From positions 832,717-896,716 of the forward strand of contig JAFDXL010000009.1 of NCBI GenBank assembly GCA_018267955.1: 64,000 nucleotides of DNA. Reading direction: 5' to 3'. This document shows positions 1-7,957 of the stretch, piece after piece. Origin of the DNA: Bacteroidota bacterium. Lineage in GTDB: Bacteria > Bacteroidota > Bacteroidia > Chitinophagales > Chitinophagaceae. The notes below the pieces were generated by a model. It saw nothing but the letters and a program-made list of their open reading frames with translations. It had not been told where the DNA came from and made no database searches. The first letter of the stretch is position 1; each line of letters begins with the position of its first letter. The translations under genes and the position numbers were made by a program.

Positions 1-1
1 C

Positions 2-616
2 GGGCTATCGCCGGAGGTAATCAATAGGGCAAGGCAACTCACTGAACGTGGCCACTTTAAGCTGGATAAAATGCTGCATCAGACCGAGCAGCAGTCGCAG
101 AAACTGGCCAACAAAGAAAAAGAACTCGACAAACTGCTGAAGAAAAACAAAGACCTGGAAAAAGAGTTTGAAACGCTGATAGATAAAGAAAAGAAGGAAC
201 AGCATTTCAATACGCTCAGGCTGCAGAACAAGATCAAGAAAGAGGAACTGGATTACCTCCGCGATATGGAGCGCAAGTTCAAGCAGATCATATTTGACTG
301 GAAGAAATCGGAGAATAAGGGTGAAGTGATCGCGGCTGCAGAGAATGTTTTGTTCAAAAGGAAACAAGTGGCATCTAACGCTGCTATTGCCAAAAAAGCC
401 GATAAAAATTATGATACCGTTGGTGGCGAGGCGAAGGTGGGTGATATGGTACGTAACAAAGACAATCACCAGGTAGGCCGCCTTACAGAGATACGCGGCA
501 AGAAGGCGATCGTACAGATCGGGCAGATGCCATTCAATGTATCGCTGGATGAATGGATCGTGGTGAAAAAGAAAGAGCAGCCTGCAAAGCAGAAAACAAA
601 AAAGAAACAGGCTTAG
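2..616 (+). CDS. mutS2: MutS2 family protein, C-terminal part (5' end outside window)
   Basis: The reading frame is open from base 2, so the gene begins upstream of the window. The first visible residues (GLSPEVINRARQ) match the end of the MutS2 ATPase domain. A long Lys/Glu-rich coiled coil of about 100 residues follows, then a KOW-like segment (VGDMVRNKDNHQVGRL) and a Lys-rich tail. MutS2 proteins act on branched DNA or collided ribosomes, depending on the species. Many end in a nuclease Smr domain; none is visible here, since the protein stops about 50 residues after the KOW-like segment. The stop codon overlaps the stop of the convergent minus-strand gene. The family call is firm; the biochemical role is not. 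Confidence 0.85.
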   Translation, partial: GLSPEVINRARQLTERGHFKLDKMLHQTEQQSQKLANKEKELDKLLKKNKDLEKEFETLIDKEKKEQHFNTLRLQNKIKKEELDYLRDMERKFKQIIFDWKKSENKGEVIAAAENVLFKRKQVASNAAIAKKADKNYDTVGGEAKVGDMVRNKDNHQVGRLTEIRGKKAIVQIGQMPFNVSLDEWIVVKKKEQPAKQKTKKKQA

Positions 617-906
617 TAATTAGCCGGGTACGAATCCAGTACCCGGCTAATTATTAAATACAATACAATAGAAGACAGCAACAATTGCCATCCCCACCAT
701 AGCGCCGGATTCTTAACTACTGCGTTTATGATACGATTAGCGGCATATACCAGCCCGGCAAATAGCAGCATGATGATATTAAAAAAGCAGATCAGCAGTA
801 GAAACTTTGCATCAAAACTTACAATATCAAGAAATACAATGACCACCAGCATGATCAGCCAGGTGATGCGTAGTGGTGCAAACTTGTAATAAACTTCTTT
901 CATCAT
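613..906 (-). CDS. small membrane protein, unknown function
   Basis: This 97-residue protein has about three hydrophobic segments (near residues 13-27, 33-57 and 72-87) and a short basic N-terminus, so it should sit in the inner membrane. I recognise no family. The reading frame fills the gap between mutS2 and the next gene and ends by overlapping the mutS2 stop codon in the convergent direction, which fits the tight packing seen elsewhere in the window. There are no clues to a partner. Confidence 0.6.
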   Translation of the reverse strand: MMKEVYYKFAPLRITWLIMLVVIVFLDIVSFDAKFLLLICFFNIIMLLFAGLVYAANRIINAVVKNPALWWGWQLLLSSIVLYLIISRVLDSYPANY

Positions 907-1010
907 CCTCTGTGAAATTCTTAAAATTTCGCCAGATACCCTACTATTGTCGCTTTACACCCTGCACACTTTATTATATACGCCGATCTTTGTAAACTAA
1001 ACTGTAAGCT

Positions 1011-1457
1011 ATGACCAATAAAACATTCAGCATTACTATCAATGCATCACCTGCAACTGTATGGCAGGTATTATGGAACGATGAGAGTTACCGTGCATGG
1101 ACATCCGTATTTGCACCGGATTCGCATGCTATCACGGATTGGGAACAAGGCAGCAAGGTTCTTTTTGTGGACAGTAACAACAATGGCATGGTTTCTCATA
1201 TTAAGGAACTTGTCCCTAATGCAAAAATGACATTCCAACACCTGGGCGAAGTAACCAATGGTACAGAAGACACTATAAGTGAACAGGCCAAACAATGGGC
1301 AGGTGCTATTGAAGAATATACATTAAAGCCATCAGGTAATCACACAGAACTATCTGTCAGCATGGATATGGCCGACGAATTTGTGGAAGAATTCTCTATC
1401 GCTTTTCCTAAGGGCTTAGAGAAGGTGAAGCAAATGGCTGAAGCGCAAAGCGCCTAA
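1011..1457 (+). CDS. SRPBCC (AHSA1-like) domain protein
   Basis: This 148-residue protein has the START/Bet v1 layout. It opens with a strand (FSITINASPATVWQVLWND) followed by the typical tryptophan (YRAWTSVFAPDS), a middle of strands, and a long C-terminal helix (FSIAFPKGLEKVKQMAEAQ). Members of this superfamily bind hydrophobic ligands in a deep cavity or assist chaperones; the ligand cannot be read from the sequence. It is cytosolic, with no signal peptide. A near-consensus -7 box (GATCTTTG) lies about 25 bases upstream. It is convergent with the next gene, with one base between their stops. Confidence 0.8.
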   Translation: MTNKTFSITINASPATVWQVLWNDESYRAWTSVFAPDSHAITDWEQGSKVLFVDSNNNGMVSHIKELVPNAKMTFQHLGEVTNGTEDTISEQAKQWAGAIEEYTLKPSGNHTELSVSMDMADEFVEEFSIAFPKGLEKVKQMAEAQSA

Positions 1458-1458
1458 C

Positions 1459-1842
1459 TCACATCCAAACGGATGAAAACCTGTTAAACGCGCGACGCAG
1501 TTCGCTCACCACTATTTCCTCCGTTTCAAAACGGTGTGTCAGCAGGTCATATCCCTGCGATACTATGTCGGATGGAGATTGTGAATGGCTATGCTTTAAC
1601 CCTTCGTGAATAGTGGCAAGCGTCGCATTGATATCGTGCGATAGCTTGTCGATATTCTCTTTATGCAGGGCAAACTGGCTTTCATAATGTTCTACCAGCC
1701 GCAGCATATCGTGGCCGGTGTTTTTACTGCCTATTTCAGTAAGCCGGCCTTTAAGAATGCCAAGCTCTGTTTTATAGAATTCCAGGGCGCGGAGCCAATC
1801 ATTCAATGTATTGGTTATATGTGCGAGACTTGCATTATCCAT
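1459..1842 (-). CDS. hypothetical helical protein
   Basis: The 127-residue product is hydrophilic and appears entirely helical, with heptad-like stretches (residues 15-60 and 60-85) and no signal peptide or membrane segment. I do not recognise a family; it could be a small cytosolic coiled-coil or haemerythrin-like bundle, but no metal-ligand pattern is clear. An 8-bp inverted repeat (ATGTGATA at 1841-1848 and TATCACAT at 1868-1875) flanks the start and could be an operator. It lies downstream of the helicase gene on the same strand, 41 bases away. Confidence 0.6.
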   Translation of the reverse strand: MDNASLAHITNTLNDWLRALEFYKTELGILKGRLTEIGSKNTGHDMLRLVEHYESQFALHKENIDKLSHDINATLATIHEGLKHSHSQSPSDIVSQGYDLLTHRFETEEIVVSELRRAFNRFSSVWM

Positions 1843-1883
1843 GTGATATTATTTAGCATTATAAATTTATCACATTAAAACGC

Positions 1884-3119
1884 TTACTTCTTTTTTCTTT
1901 TGGCCTTTTTTTCTGTTTGTTCATTTTGTTCCAGCAACAGTTGCCAGTTATCGTTGGGAATATCTTCAGAGAAGCTGATCGTTTCGCGATAATCGTTCTT
2001 ATCTATTTTCATCTCAGGGATGGCCTTCTGCATATATTTTTCAATAGCAGCCAGCATAGGTTTTTCTTCTGTACTACAGAAAGATACTGCTTGTCCTTTA
2101 CGTACACCACGGCCCGTACGCCCTACCCTATGCACATAATTCTCAGGCACATCCGGCAAGTCATAGTTCACCACGTAATCTATACCCGGTATATCTATAC
2201 CCCTTGCATTTACATCGGTAGTTATCAGTAAATTGATCTTCCCCTGTTTGAATTCTTCCATCACAGACAGCCTGTCATCCTGTTCCTTGCCTCCGTGCAT
2301 TACCAATGATTCAATGCCTACCCGTTGCATGGCCGCAAATACCCGTTCTGCCCGAACCTTCGTCCGTACAAATACCAATATTTTGGTTGTCGGGAATTCC
2401 TTTACTAAACGCTCCAGGAAAAAACGCTTATCATCCATTTCTATATAGGCAACGGAATGGTTTACATTCTTCGATACCGGATCTTTGGGCGATATCTGGA
2501 TGCGTATAGGGTTCCGCACTATATCATACGCCAGGTCTTTGATCTCTTTATCTATGGTTGCGGAAAAGAATAAGGTCTGGTGCTTCTTCGGCAGATGCCT
2601 CAGCACATCACGGATATCTTTTATAAAACCAAGGTCTAGCATAAAGTCTGCCTCGTCCAGGATTAGTATCTCTACCGAAGATAGGTCCAGGTGTTGCTGG
2701 TGTACCAGGTCAAACATCCTGCCCGGTGTCGCAATCAGTACATCTACACCTTTCTTTAATTTATTTACCTGTTGCTCCTGTTCTACACCACCATATAATC
2801 CAAGAATATCCAGCTTGGTGTATTTACCTATTTGTTTAAATACATCAGCTATCTGTATTGCCAGTTCGCGTGTAGGCACCATTACCAGGCAGCTAACCGT
2901 ACCGTTTTTATTGCGTCTATCGCGTTGTTGCAGCAAATGCAGTACCGGGATGGCAAATGCTGCTGTCTTACCGGTACCTGTCTGAGCAATGGCTAATACA
3001 TCATCTCCTTTCAGTATAGAAGGTATCGCCTTGAATTGTATATCTGTGGGGCGTTTAAACCCCAGTTCTTCCAGGCTGCGCTTTATATCGGCGGAAATAT
3101 GATAGTCTTCAAATTTCAT
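1884..3119 (-). CDS. rhlE: DEAD-box ATP-dependent RNA helicase, RhlE type
   Basis: This 411-residue protein carries all the helicase motifs in order: the Q motif (GFKRPTDIQ, residues 20-28), Walker A (AQTGTGKT, 45-52), PTRELAIQ, GG, TPGR, DEAD (LDEADFM), SAT, and the C-terminal HRVGRTGRG arginine-finger motif. The tail is short and Lys-rich (KKAKRKKK), as in RhlE proteins, which unwind short RNA duplexes in ribosome assembly and mRNA decay. It should be cytosolic. A perfect TAnnTTTG box lies only seven bases before the ATG, so the 5' leader should be very short. The exact paralogue (RhlE against other DEAD helicases) is less certain than the family. Confidence 0.93.
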   Translation of the reverse strand: MKFEDYHISADIKRSLEELGFKRPTDIQFKAIPSILKGDDVLAIAQTGTGKTAAFAIPVLHLLQQRDRRNKNGTVSCLVMVPTRELAIQIADVFKQIGKYTKLDILGLYGGVEQEQQVNKLKKGVDVLIATPGRMFDLVHQQHLDLSSVEILILDEADFMLDLGFIKDIRDVLRHLPKKHQTLFFSATIDKEIKDLAYDIVRNPIRIQISPKDPVSKNVNHSVAYIEMDDKRFFLERLVKEFPTTKILVFVRTKVRAERVFAAMQRVGIESLVMHGGKEQDDRLSVMEEFKQGKINLLITTDVNARGIDIPGIDYVVNYDLPDVPENYVHRVGRTGRGVRKGQAVSFCSTEEKPMLAAIEKYMQKAIPEMKIDKNDYRETISFSEDIPNDNWQLLLEQNEQTEKKAKRKKK

Positions 3120-3126
3120 GAGTGGC

Positions 3127-3134
3127 CAAAGATA
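3127..3134 (-). promoter_or_regulatory. -7 promoter box of the DEAD-box helicase gene
   Basis: On the minus strand the bases read TATCTTTG, a perfect match to the Bacteroidota -7 consensus TAnnTTTG. It ends seven bases before the helicase ATG (3119), which implies a leader of only a few bases. Confidence 0.6.
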
Positions 3135-3167
3135 CTAATAATGCCGCGCGGTTTAAGTATCCGGCAT

Positions 3168-3362
3168 TCAGGTCTGTGGTATCTCGGGTTTGGGTGGTAT
3201 AGGTGGCATCTCTGGCTTCTGGGGTTGAGGTGTGGTTGCTGGCTCCGGCCCTGGTATCACCGGTTCTTCCGGCTTAGGTGGCTCCAATGGTTGGGGCACA
3301 TCGGGTATCTCGGTTGGTGTTGTACCCGGCATCTCCGGGTTCGTTGGCATTCCTGTGTTCAT
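3168..3362 (-). CDS. small proline-rich protein (tentative)
   Basis: A 64-residue open frame starts at an ATG and encodes a peptide made largely of Pro, Glu, Thr and Pro-x-x-Pro-like repeats (for example PPKPEEPVIPGPEP). There is no signal peptide. It fills the gap between the divergent helicase and aldo/keto reductase genes. Low-complexity open frames can arise by chance, so this is a tentative gene; expression data or conservation would decide. Confidence 0.35.
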   Translation of the reverse strand: MNTGMPTNPEMPGTTPTEIPDVPQPLEPPKPEEPVIPGPEPATTPQPQKPEMPPIPPKPEIPQT

Positions 3363-3465
3363 GATGTCGTCGATTTGGTGTATTGATATATTCTAAAAAA
3401 TCGCTCCAGAAAACTTCATTATTTACCTTGAAGATAAACCCTTATTTTGCGGCGCAATTCCCATT

Positions 3466-4287
3466 ATGCTCACACGGCAAATACCATCTTCCGGCGAACA
3501 CCTACCTGTTATAGGTTTGGGTACCTGGCAGGTATTAGATGTTGCCGATCCCAATGCTTCACCTGCTCTTACTGAAGTCCTTTCAGCCTTTCATGCGGGT
3601 GGCGGGCGTCTTATAGATAGCTCACCCATGTATGGCAACAGCGAAAGATCTGTCGGCGTACTTACGCAGCAAAGCGGGCATGCCGACGATTTCTTCTATG
3701 CCACCAAAGTATGGACCACAGGCAAGAATGAGGGTATTCGCCAGCTGGAAAACTCTTTCCGACTGATGCAACGCAGTACCATAGACCTGGTGCAGATACA
3801 TAACCTGGTTGACTGGCAAACGCAACTGAAAACATTGCAGGAGTGGAAAGAAGCCGGGCGCATACGCTACATAGGCATTACGCATTACCTAAGCGATATG
3901 CATGATGAGCTGGAAAAAATGATACGCACAGTACCGATGGATTTTGTACAATTTAATTACTCCATAACCGACCGGAATGCAGAACAACGTCTATTACCTG
4001 TTGCTGCCGAACATGGTGTAGCCACCATTATTAACCGTCCGCTCGATGTGGGTAAGATATTCAGCAAAGTACATAACACTACCCTGCCCGGCTGGTGCGC
4101 AGAATATGGTATTACAACCTGGAGCCAGTTTATGCTGAAGTATATTATATCTCATCCTGCAGTAACCAGTGTAATACCGGCTACCGCTAACCCGGCACAT
4201 ATGAAGGATAATGTTGCAGCCGGGCACAGTATTATTACAGATCAAAAAGTATTGACCAGAATGGTTGAGCTTGTAACCTCTTTATAA
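3466..4287 (+). CDS. aldo/keto reductase
   Basis: The 273-residue protein has the NADPH-dependent TIM-barrel pattern. The catalytic tetrad is visible: Asp and Tyr in LIDSSPMYGNSE, Lys in YATKVWTTG and His in LVQIHNLVDW. The N-terminal GLGTWQV and the C-terminal VIPATANPAHMKDN nucleotide-binding region also fit. It reduces an aldehyde or ketone to an alcohol; the substrate cannot be read from the sequence. It is cytosolic, slightly shorter than typical family members (about 300 residues), and lies 30 bases upstream of the SET-domain gene, with which it may be co-transcribed. Confidence 0.9.
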   Translation: MLTRQIPSSGEHLPVIGLGTWQVLDVADPNASPALTEVLSAFHAGGGRLIDSSPMYGNSERSVGVLTQQSGHADDFFYATKVWTTGKNEGIRQLENSFRLMQRSTIDLVQIHNLVDWQTQLKTLQEWKEAGRIRYIGITHYLSDMHDELEKMIRTVPMDFVQFNYSITDRNAEQRLLPVAAEHGVATIINRPLDVGKIFSKVHNTTLPGWCAEYGITTWSQFMLKYIISHPAVTSVIPATANPAHMKDNVAAGHSIITDQKVLTRMVELVTSL

Positions 4288-4317
4288 AACCAAAACAACA
4301 CAGACTTATACAACGAT

Positions 4318-4773
4318 ATGGCTTTCGCTAAAAAGAACCTGGAAGTAAAAACATCAACACTCCCCAACGCAGGCAAAGGATTATTTACCAAAGTATTTAT
4401 TGAAAAAGGCACACGGATTACTGAATATGAAGGCCGCTATACCAATTGGGAAGATGTGGCAGAAGATGCCGATAACGGATATATCTTTTACATAGACGAC
4501 GACAATGTGATAGATGCGGGAAAAATGAAAAACAGCAAAGCCCGCTATGCTAATGACGCCGCAGGATTAACCCGCATTAAAGGCGTACGCAACAACACTA
4601 AATATGTAAACGAGAACAACTGCATATTTATTGATGCTATACGTGATATACAAGCCGGTGAAGAAATATTTGTAGGTTACGGCAAAGAATACTGGGAAAC
4701 CGTACGCAACAATATTCGCCTTGATAAAGAAGAAGCCATGAAGAAGCAGAAGAAGGCTTCTAAGAAGAAATAA
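4318..4773 (+). CDS. SET domain-containing protein
   Basis: This 151-residue protein is almost only a SET fold. It has the N-terminal GKGLFTKVFIEKGTRITEYEG, a middle YANDAAG in the place of the usual NHSCxPN, and the closing GEEIFVGYGKEYW that matches the ELxFDYG motif. A Lys-rich tail (KKQKKASKKK) follows. SET proteins transfer methyl groups to lysine; a bacterial stand-alone SET could act on ribosomal or nucleoid proteins (inference). No pre- or post-SET cysteines are present. A hairpin terminator follows directly. Confidence 0.82.
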   Translation: MAFAKKNLEVKTSTLPNAGKGLFTKVFIEKGTRITEYEGRYTNWEDVAEDADNGYIFYIDDDNVIDAGKMKNSKARYANDAAGLTRIKGVRNNTKYVNENNCIFIDAIRDIQAGEEIFVGYGKEYWETVRNNIRLDKEEAMKKQKKASKKK

Positions 4774-4775
4774 GA

Positions 4776-4802
4776 AAGGCCCTCGTAATGAGGGCTTTTT
4801 CT
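4776..4802 (+). terminator. intrinsic terminator after the SET-domain gene
   Basis: GCCCTC and GAGGGC form a stem around a GTAAT loop, followed by a run of T, three bases after the SET-domain stop codon. Confidence 0.8.
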
Positions 4803-4829
4803 GTTGATATCATCCGGCATGCCTGCATA

Positions 4830-4837
4830 TATCTTTG
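4830..4837 (+). promoter_or_regulatory. -7 promoter box of the lipoprotein gene
   Basis: TATCTTTG matches TAnnTTTG exactly, with a possible TTG -33 element at 4804-4806. It lies 54 bases before the ATG at 4892. An upstream in-frame TTG at 4835 lies inside this box, so the ATG is the better start. Confidence 0.55.
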
Positions 4838-4891
4838 GACACTTTGCCCTCAAAATCATTAACTTTAATCCTAACATTGACCTCACTATTT

Positions 4892-5398
4892 ATGAAATAC
4901 TATACCCTTCTATTAGCAGCTTTCTTATTGATTATTTCCTGTCGCAAGAATAATACACCTACAAACTCCCAATACAAAGACATAGAAACATTTTCTTATT
5001 TGCCAAACAGGTATATTGATAGTGTGCAGGACTATCATACTAAGGAGTATATCTTAACTAATGCTCCAGGCACTCATAATACTGTTATACAGTACGACCA
5101 TATTATAGCGACGACGGGCTACGATTATTTAATAGAGTTTGTGGTAGATAGTAATGCTACTTCGTTCGTTTACGCAGACAATGAATTGAAGCAGCACTTA
5201 GCGCATTATACTTCTACACCACGTTATAACCCTTCAGAACGCATTAATATGCGCATAACCACCGGTACTGTCAGCGGCAAAAAGGTTGGTGCAGCATGGC
5301 AGGTGTCTATTAATGTACAGTTACCGGTAACCGATAATACTACAGGTGTAACAAGGGTCGAAGTATCTCACGATTTTTTGAATGCCAATGCTGATTAA
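4892..5398 (+). CDS. hypothetical lipoprotein
   Basis: Starting at the ATG, the product is 168 residues with a clear lipoprotein signal: MKYYTLLLAAFLLIISC, lipobox IISC, cysteine 17. The mature part is rich in Thr, Asn and Tyr and has alternating polar/hydrophobic stretches that suggest a beta-sheet fold. I recognise no domain. It would be anchored in the membrane and face the periplasm or, if sorted, the surface. An upstream in-frame TTG would place extra residues before the signal and lies inside the promoter box, so I rejected it. A terminator separates it from the convergent dehydrogenase. Confidence 0.75.
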   Translation: MKYYTLLLAAFLLIISCRKNNTPTNSQYKDIETFSYLPNRYIDSVQDYHTKEYILTNAPGTHNTVIQYDHIIATTGYDYLIEFVVDSNATSFVYADNELKQHLAHYTSTPRYNPSERINMRITTGTVSGKKVGAAWQVSINVQLPVTDNTTGVTRVEVSHDFLNANAD

Positions 5399-5436
5399 TG
5401 AATCGCATCCAATAATTTGAAAGCCTGAAAATATAA

Positions 5437-5463
5437 AAGCCCCTACTCTTTGAGCAGGGGCTT
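5437..5463. terminator. bidirectional terminator
   Basis: AAGCCCCT and AGGGGCTT pair, with an inner CTC/GAG, between the convergent lipoprotein and glutaryl-CoA dehydrogenase genes. The flanking A and T runs allow it to work in both directions. Confidence 0.75.
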
Positions 5464-5481
5464 CTTCAATTATTGAATTAT

Positions 5482-6660
5482 TTATTGAAAAGCGTTAATA
5501 CCTGTTACATCCATACCTGTTATCAGCAGGTGTATATCGTGGGTACCTTCATAGGTAACTACAGATTCCAGGTTCATCATATGGCGCATAATGCTGAATT
5601 CTCCGGTGATACCCATACCACCCAGTATCTGGCGGGCTTCGCGTGCTATTTTCAGCGCAGTATCGCAGCTGTTACGCTTTGCCATTGATATTTGTGCGGG
5701 CGTAGCACGGTCCTGGTCGCGCAGCACACCGAGGCGCCAGTTCAGTAACTGTCCTTTCGTGATCTCGGTGATCATTTCTGCCAGTTTCTTCTGCGTTAGC
5801 TGGAAGCCGGCTATAGGCCTGCCAAACTGTACACGCTGTTTTGCATAGCGCAGTGCAGTGTCGTAGCAATCCATGGCGCAACCCAATGCACCCCATGCTA
5901 TACCATAGCGTGCGCTGCTAAGGCAGGTCAAAGGCCCTTTTAGTCCTTTAACGCCCGGCAGTATATTTTCTTTAGGCACTTTTACATTATCAAATACCAG
6001 TTCGCCGGTTGCAGATGCCCTCAACGACCATTTACCATGCGTTTCCGGCGTGCTGAAACCTTCCATACCGCGCTCTACGATCATACCATGTATTTCCCCT
6101 GCCTCGTTTTTAGCCCAAACAACAGCTATATCGGCAAATGGGGCGTTGGAGATCCACATTTTAGAGCCGTTCAGGATCACATGGTCGCCTGCATCTTTGA
6201 AATTGGTAAGCATACCCGCAGGGTTAGAACCGTGATCCGGCTCCGTCAGCCCGAAGCAGCCCATCATTTCCCCGCTTGCCAGTTTTGGCAGGTATTTCAT
6301 TTTTTGCTCTTCGCTGCCAAATTTATAGATCGGGAACATCACCAGCGAGCCCTGTACAGACGCAGTAGAACGTACACCGGAATCTCCGCGCTCCAGTTCC
6401 TGCATCATAATACCGTAAGAAATATAGTCGAGGCCTGCACCGCCATATTTTTGTGGTACAAACGGGCCAAAACAACCCAGTTCACCCAGTCCTTTAATTA
6501 TTTGCGACGGAAAAGCCGCACGCTGCGCATAATCCTCTATAATGGGGGATATTTCTTTTTTTACATAGGCACGTACCGACTCGCGTATTAATTTATGCTC
6601 ATCTGTCAGTAGCTCGTCCAAAAGATAATAATCCGGCTGTTGATACAAGTCTTTTTGCAT
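5482..6660 (-). CDS. gcdH: glutaryl-CoA dehydrogenase-like acyl-CoA dehydrogenase
   Basis: This 392-residue FAD enzyme has the acyl-CoA dehydrogenase fold, with features typical of the glutaryl-CoA branch: THGKWSLRASATGELVFDNV in the middle and the C-terminal catalytic segment TYEGTHDIH, whose Glu is the base. The reaction converts glutaryl-CoA to crotonyl-CoA and CO2, passing electrons to ETF, in lysine and tryptophan breakdown. An ATG at 6693 lies upstream of a perfect TAnnTTTG box (6682-6689), so the start at 6660 (MQKDLYQQ) is preferred. The tryptophan dioxygenase at 13 kb could feed a related pathway, but the two are not linked in an operon. Confidence 0.88.
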   Translation of the reverse strand: MQKDLYQQPDYYLLDELLTDEHKLIRESVRAYVKKEISPIIEDYAQRAAFPSQIIKGLGELGCFGPFVPQKYGGAGLDYISYGIMMQELERGDSGVRSTASVQGSLVMFPIYKFGSEEQKMKYLPKLASGEMMGCFGLTEPDHGSNPAGMLTNFKDAGDHVILNGSKMWISNAPFADIAVVWAKNEAGEIHGMIVERGMEGFSTPETHGKWSLRASATGELVFDNVKVPKENILPGVKGLKGPLTCLSSARYGIAWGALGCAMDCYDTALRYAKQRVQFGRPIAGFQLTQKKLAEMITEITKGQLLNWRLGVLRDQDRATPAQISMAKRNSCDTALKIAREARQILGGMGITGEFSIMRHMMNLESVVTYEGTHDIHLLITGMDVTGINAFQ

Positions 6661-6681
6661 AGTATTTGTTAAATAGTGGCG

Positions 6682-6689
6682 CAAAGGTA
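6682..6689 (-). promoter_or_regulatory. -7 promoter box of the glutaryl-CoA dehydrogenase gene
   Basis: On the minus strand the bases read TACCTTTG, a perfect TAnnTTTG match, 21 bases before the chosen ATG at 6660. It rules out the longer start at 6693. Confidence 0.6.
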
Positions 6690-6693
6690 GCAT

Positions 6694-6998
6694 TTTTGAC
6701 AGTTGCGATATAGCTTTGCATAAATAATGGCTAAGACTGCCATTTTCGGTAACCGCCTATTGCCCTATAGCTTAAATTCATAGAGCTGCAAATACAAGTT
6801 CAGAACGGCTTCACGTTATTGTTGAGTGATTTTGGTAATATATTATAAAAAATCACGCTAAAACGGAACGAAATTTGCGGTAAATGAAATTAGTTAAAGT
6901 GCAGTAGACTAACAAACTTTTTTAGCAGTTCGCTCGTCTATTTTAAACCGGTTCCCGGGCAAACAAACAAATTAGTAATATTTAAACCAGGATAATAT
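6694..6998. other. 305-base intergenic region upstream of the primary sigma factor gene
   Basis: No gene is seen here. It contains a plus-strand TAGCTTTG (6711-6718), a perfect -7 box that would give a leader of about 275 bases to the sigma factor gene, and a perfect 8-bp inverted repeat (GTGATTTT at 6826-6833, AAAATCAC at 6849-6856). A near-consensus box (GAAATTTG) lies at about 6868-6875. Long leaders or operators for the sigma factor gene are possible. Confidence 0.5.
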
Positions 6999-7856
6999 AT
7001 GAGGCAGTTAAAAATTGCCACCCAGATCACCAACCGCGATTCGCAAGCTGTAGAAAAATACCTGCAGGAGATCAGCAAGATCTCGATGATCACTCCGGAG
7101 GAAGAAACAACGCTGGCCCAGAAAATTCACATGGGCGATCAGCGCGCTCTGGAGAAATTGGTAAAAGCCAATTTGCGTTTCGTTGTGTCGGTGGCAAAAC
7201 AATACCAACACCAGGGATTGTCTTTAAGTGATCTGATCAATGAAGGTAATTTGGGCCTTATCAAAGCAGCGCAGCGCTTCGATGAAACCAAGGGTTTTAA
7301 ATTCATCTCTTACGCCGTATGGTGGATCCGTCAATCTATCCTGCAGGCTTTAGCAGAACAGGGCCGTCTTGTACGCCTGCCACAAAACAAAATTGGTACT
7401 TACAACAAGGCCAATAAAGCATTTATAGCATTTGAGCAGGAAAACGAACGCGAACCATCTACTGAAGAACTGGCAGAGATACTGGATATGAGTGAAACAG
7501 AGATCACCAACATCTTTACCAGCAACACCCGCCACACTTCTCTGGATGCACCTGTGCACGAGGCAGAAGACGTAGCTATGGGCGACCTGCTTGAAGGCGC
7601 CAATGATACAGATGATGATGTAATGAAGGATTCACTCCGTAATGAGATCAAACGTATCCTGAAATCGCTGAGCGTACGAGAGGCTGAGATATTGGGTGCT
7701 TACTTTGGCCTGGAAGGCGACGGTGGCCCTACTATCGAAGAGATCGGCGAAAAATACGACCTTACTAAAGAACGTATCCGCCAGATCAAGGAACGCGCTA
7801 TAAAACGCCTGCAAAAAGCACGTTATAGCAACGCATTAAAAGTGTACCTGGGTTAA
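6999..7856 (+). CDS. rpoD: RNA polymerase primary sigma factor (RpoD/SigA type)
   Basis: The 285-residue protein starts directly at region 1.2 (RDSQAVEKYLQEISKISMIT) and lacks region 1.1, as primary sigma factors of Bacteroidota do. Region 2 is intact (GNLGLIKAAQRFDETKGFKFISYAVWWIRQSI, the core binding and -10 melting helices), region 3 follows, and region 4 ends in the helix-turn-helix KYDLTKERIRQIKERAIKRL. It directs RNA polymerase to the TAnnTTTG promoters seen through the window. A perfect 12-bp terminator follows 27 bases after the stop. Confidence 0.95.
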   Translation: MRQLKIATQITNRDSQAVEKYLQEISKISMITPEEETTLAQKIHMGDQRALEKLVKANLRFVVSVAKQYQHQGLSLSDLINEGNLGLIKAAQRFDETKGFKFISYAVWWIRQSILQALAEQGRLVRLPQNKIGTYNKANKAFIAFEQENEREPSTEELAEILDMSETEITNIFTSNTRHTSLDAPVHEAEDVAMGDLLEGANDTDDDVMKDSLRNEIKRILKSLSVREAEILGAYFGLEGDGGPTIEEIGEKYDLTKERIRQIKERAIKRLQKARYSNALKVYLG

Positions 7857-7882
7857 TCCCGATATTTACTGATAATTTATGT

Positions 7883-7912
7883 ATACACCCCGGCAATGCC
7901 GGGGTGTATTGT
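7883..7912 (+). terminator. intrinsic terminator of the sigma factor gene
   Basis: A perfect 12-bp stem (ATACACCCCGGC / GCCGGGGTGTAT) with an AAT loop lies after the sigma factor stop; a T-rich tract follows about ten bases later. Confidence 0.8.
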
Positions 7913-7957
7913 TATAACTTTTTTATTAGTGGAATTAAAGCTGAAACCAATCTGTTA

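Noticed and set aside
6661-6693. Longer start for the glutaryl-CoA dehydrogenase
   Set aside because: A perfect promoter -7 box lies between the two ATGs, and the extra residues do not fit the family.
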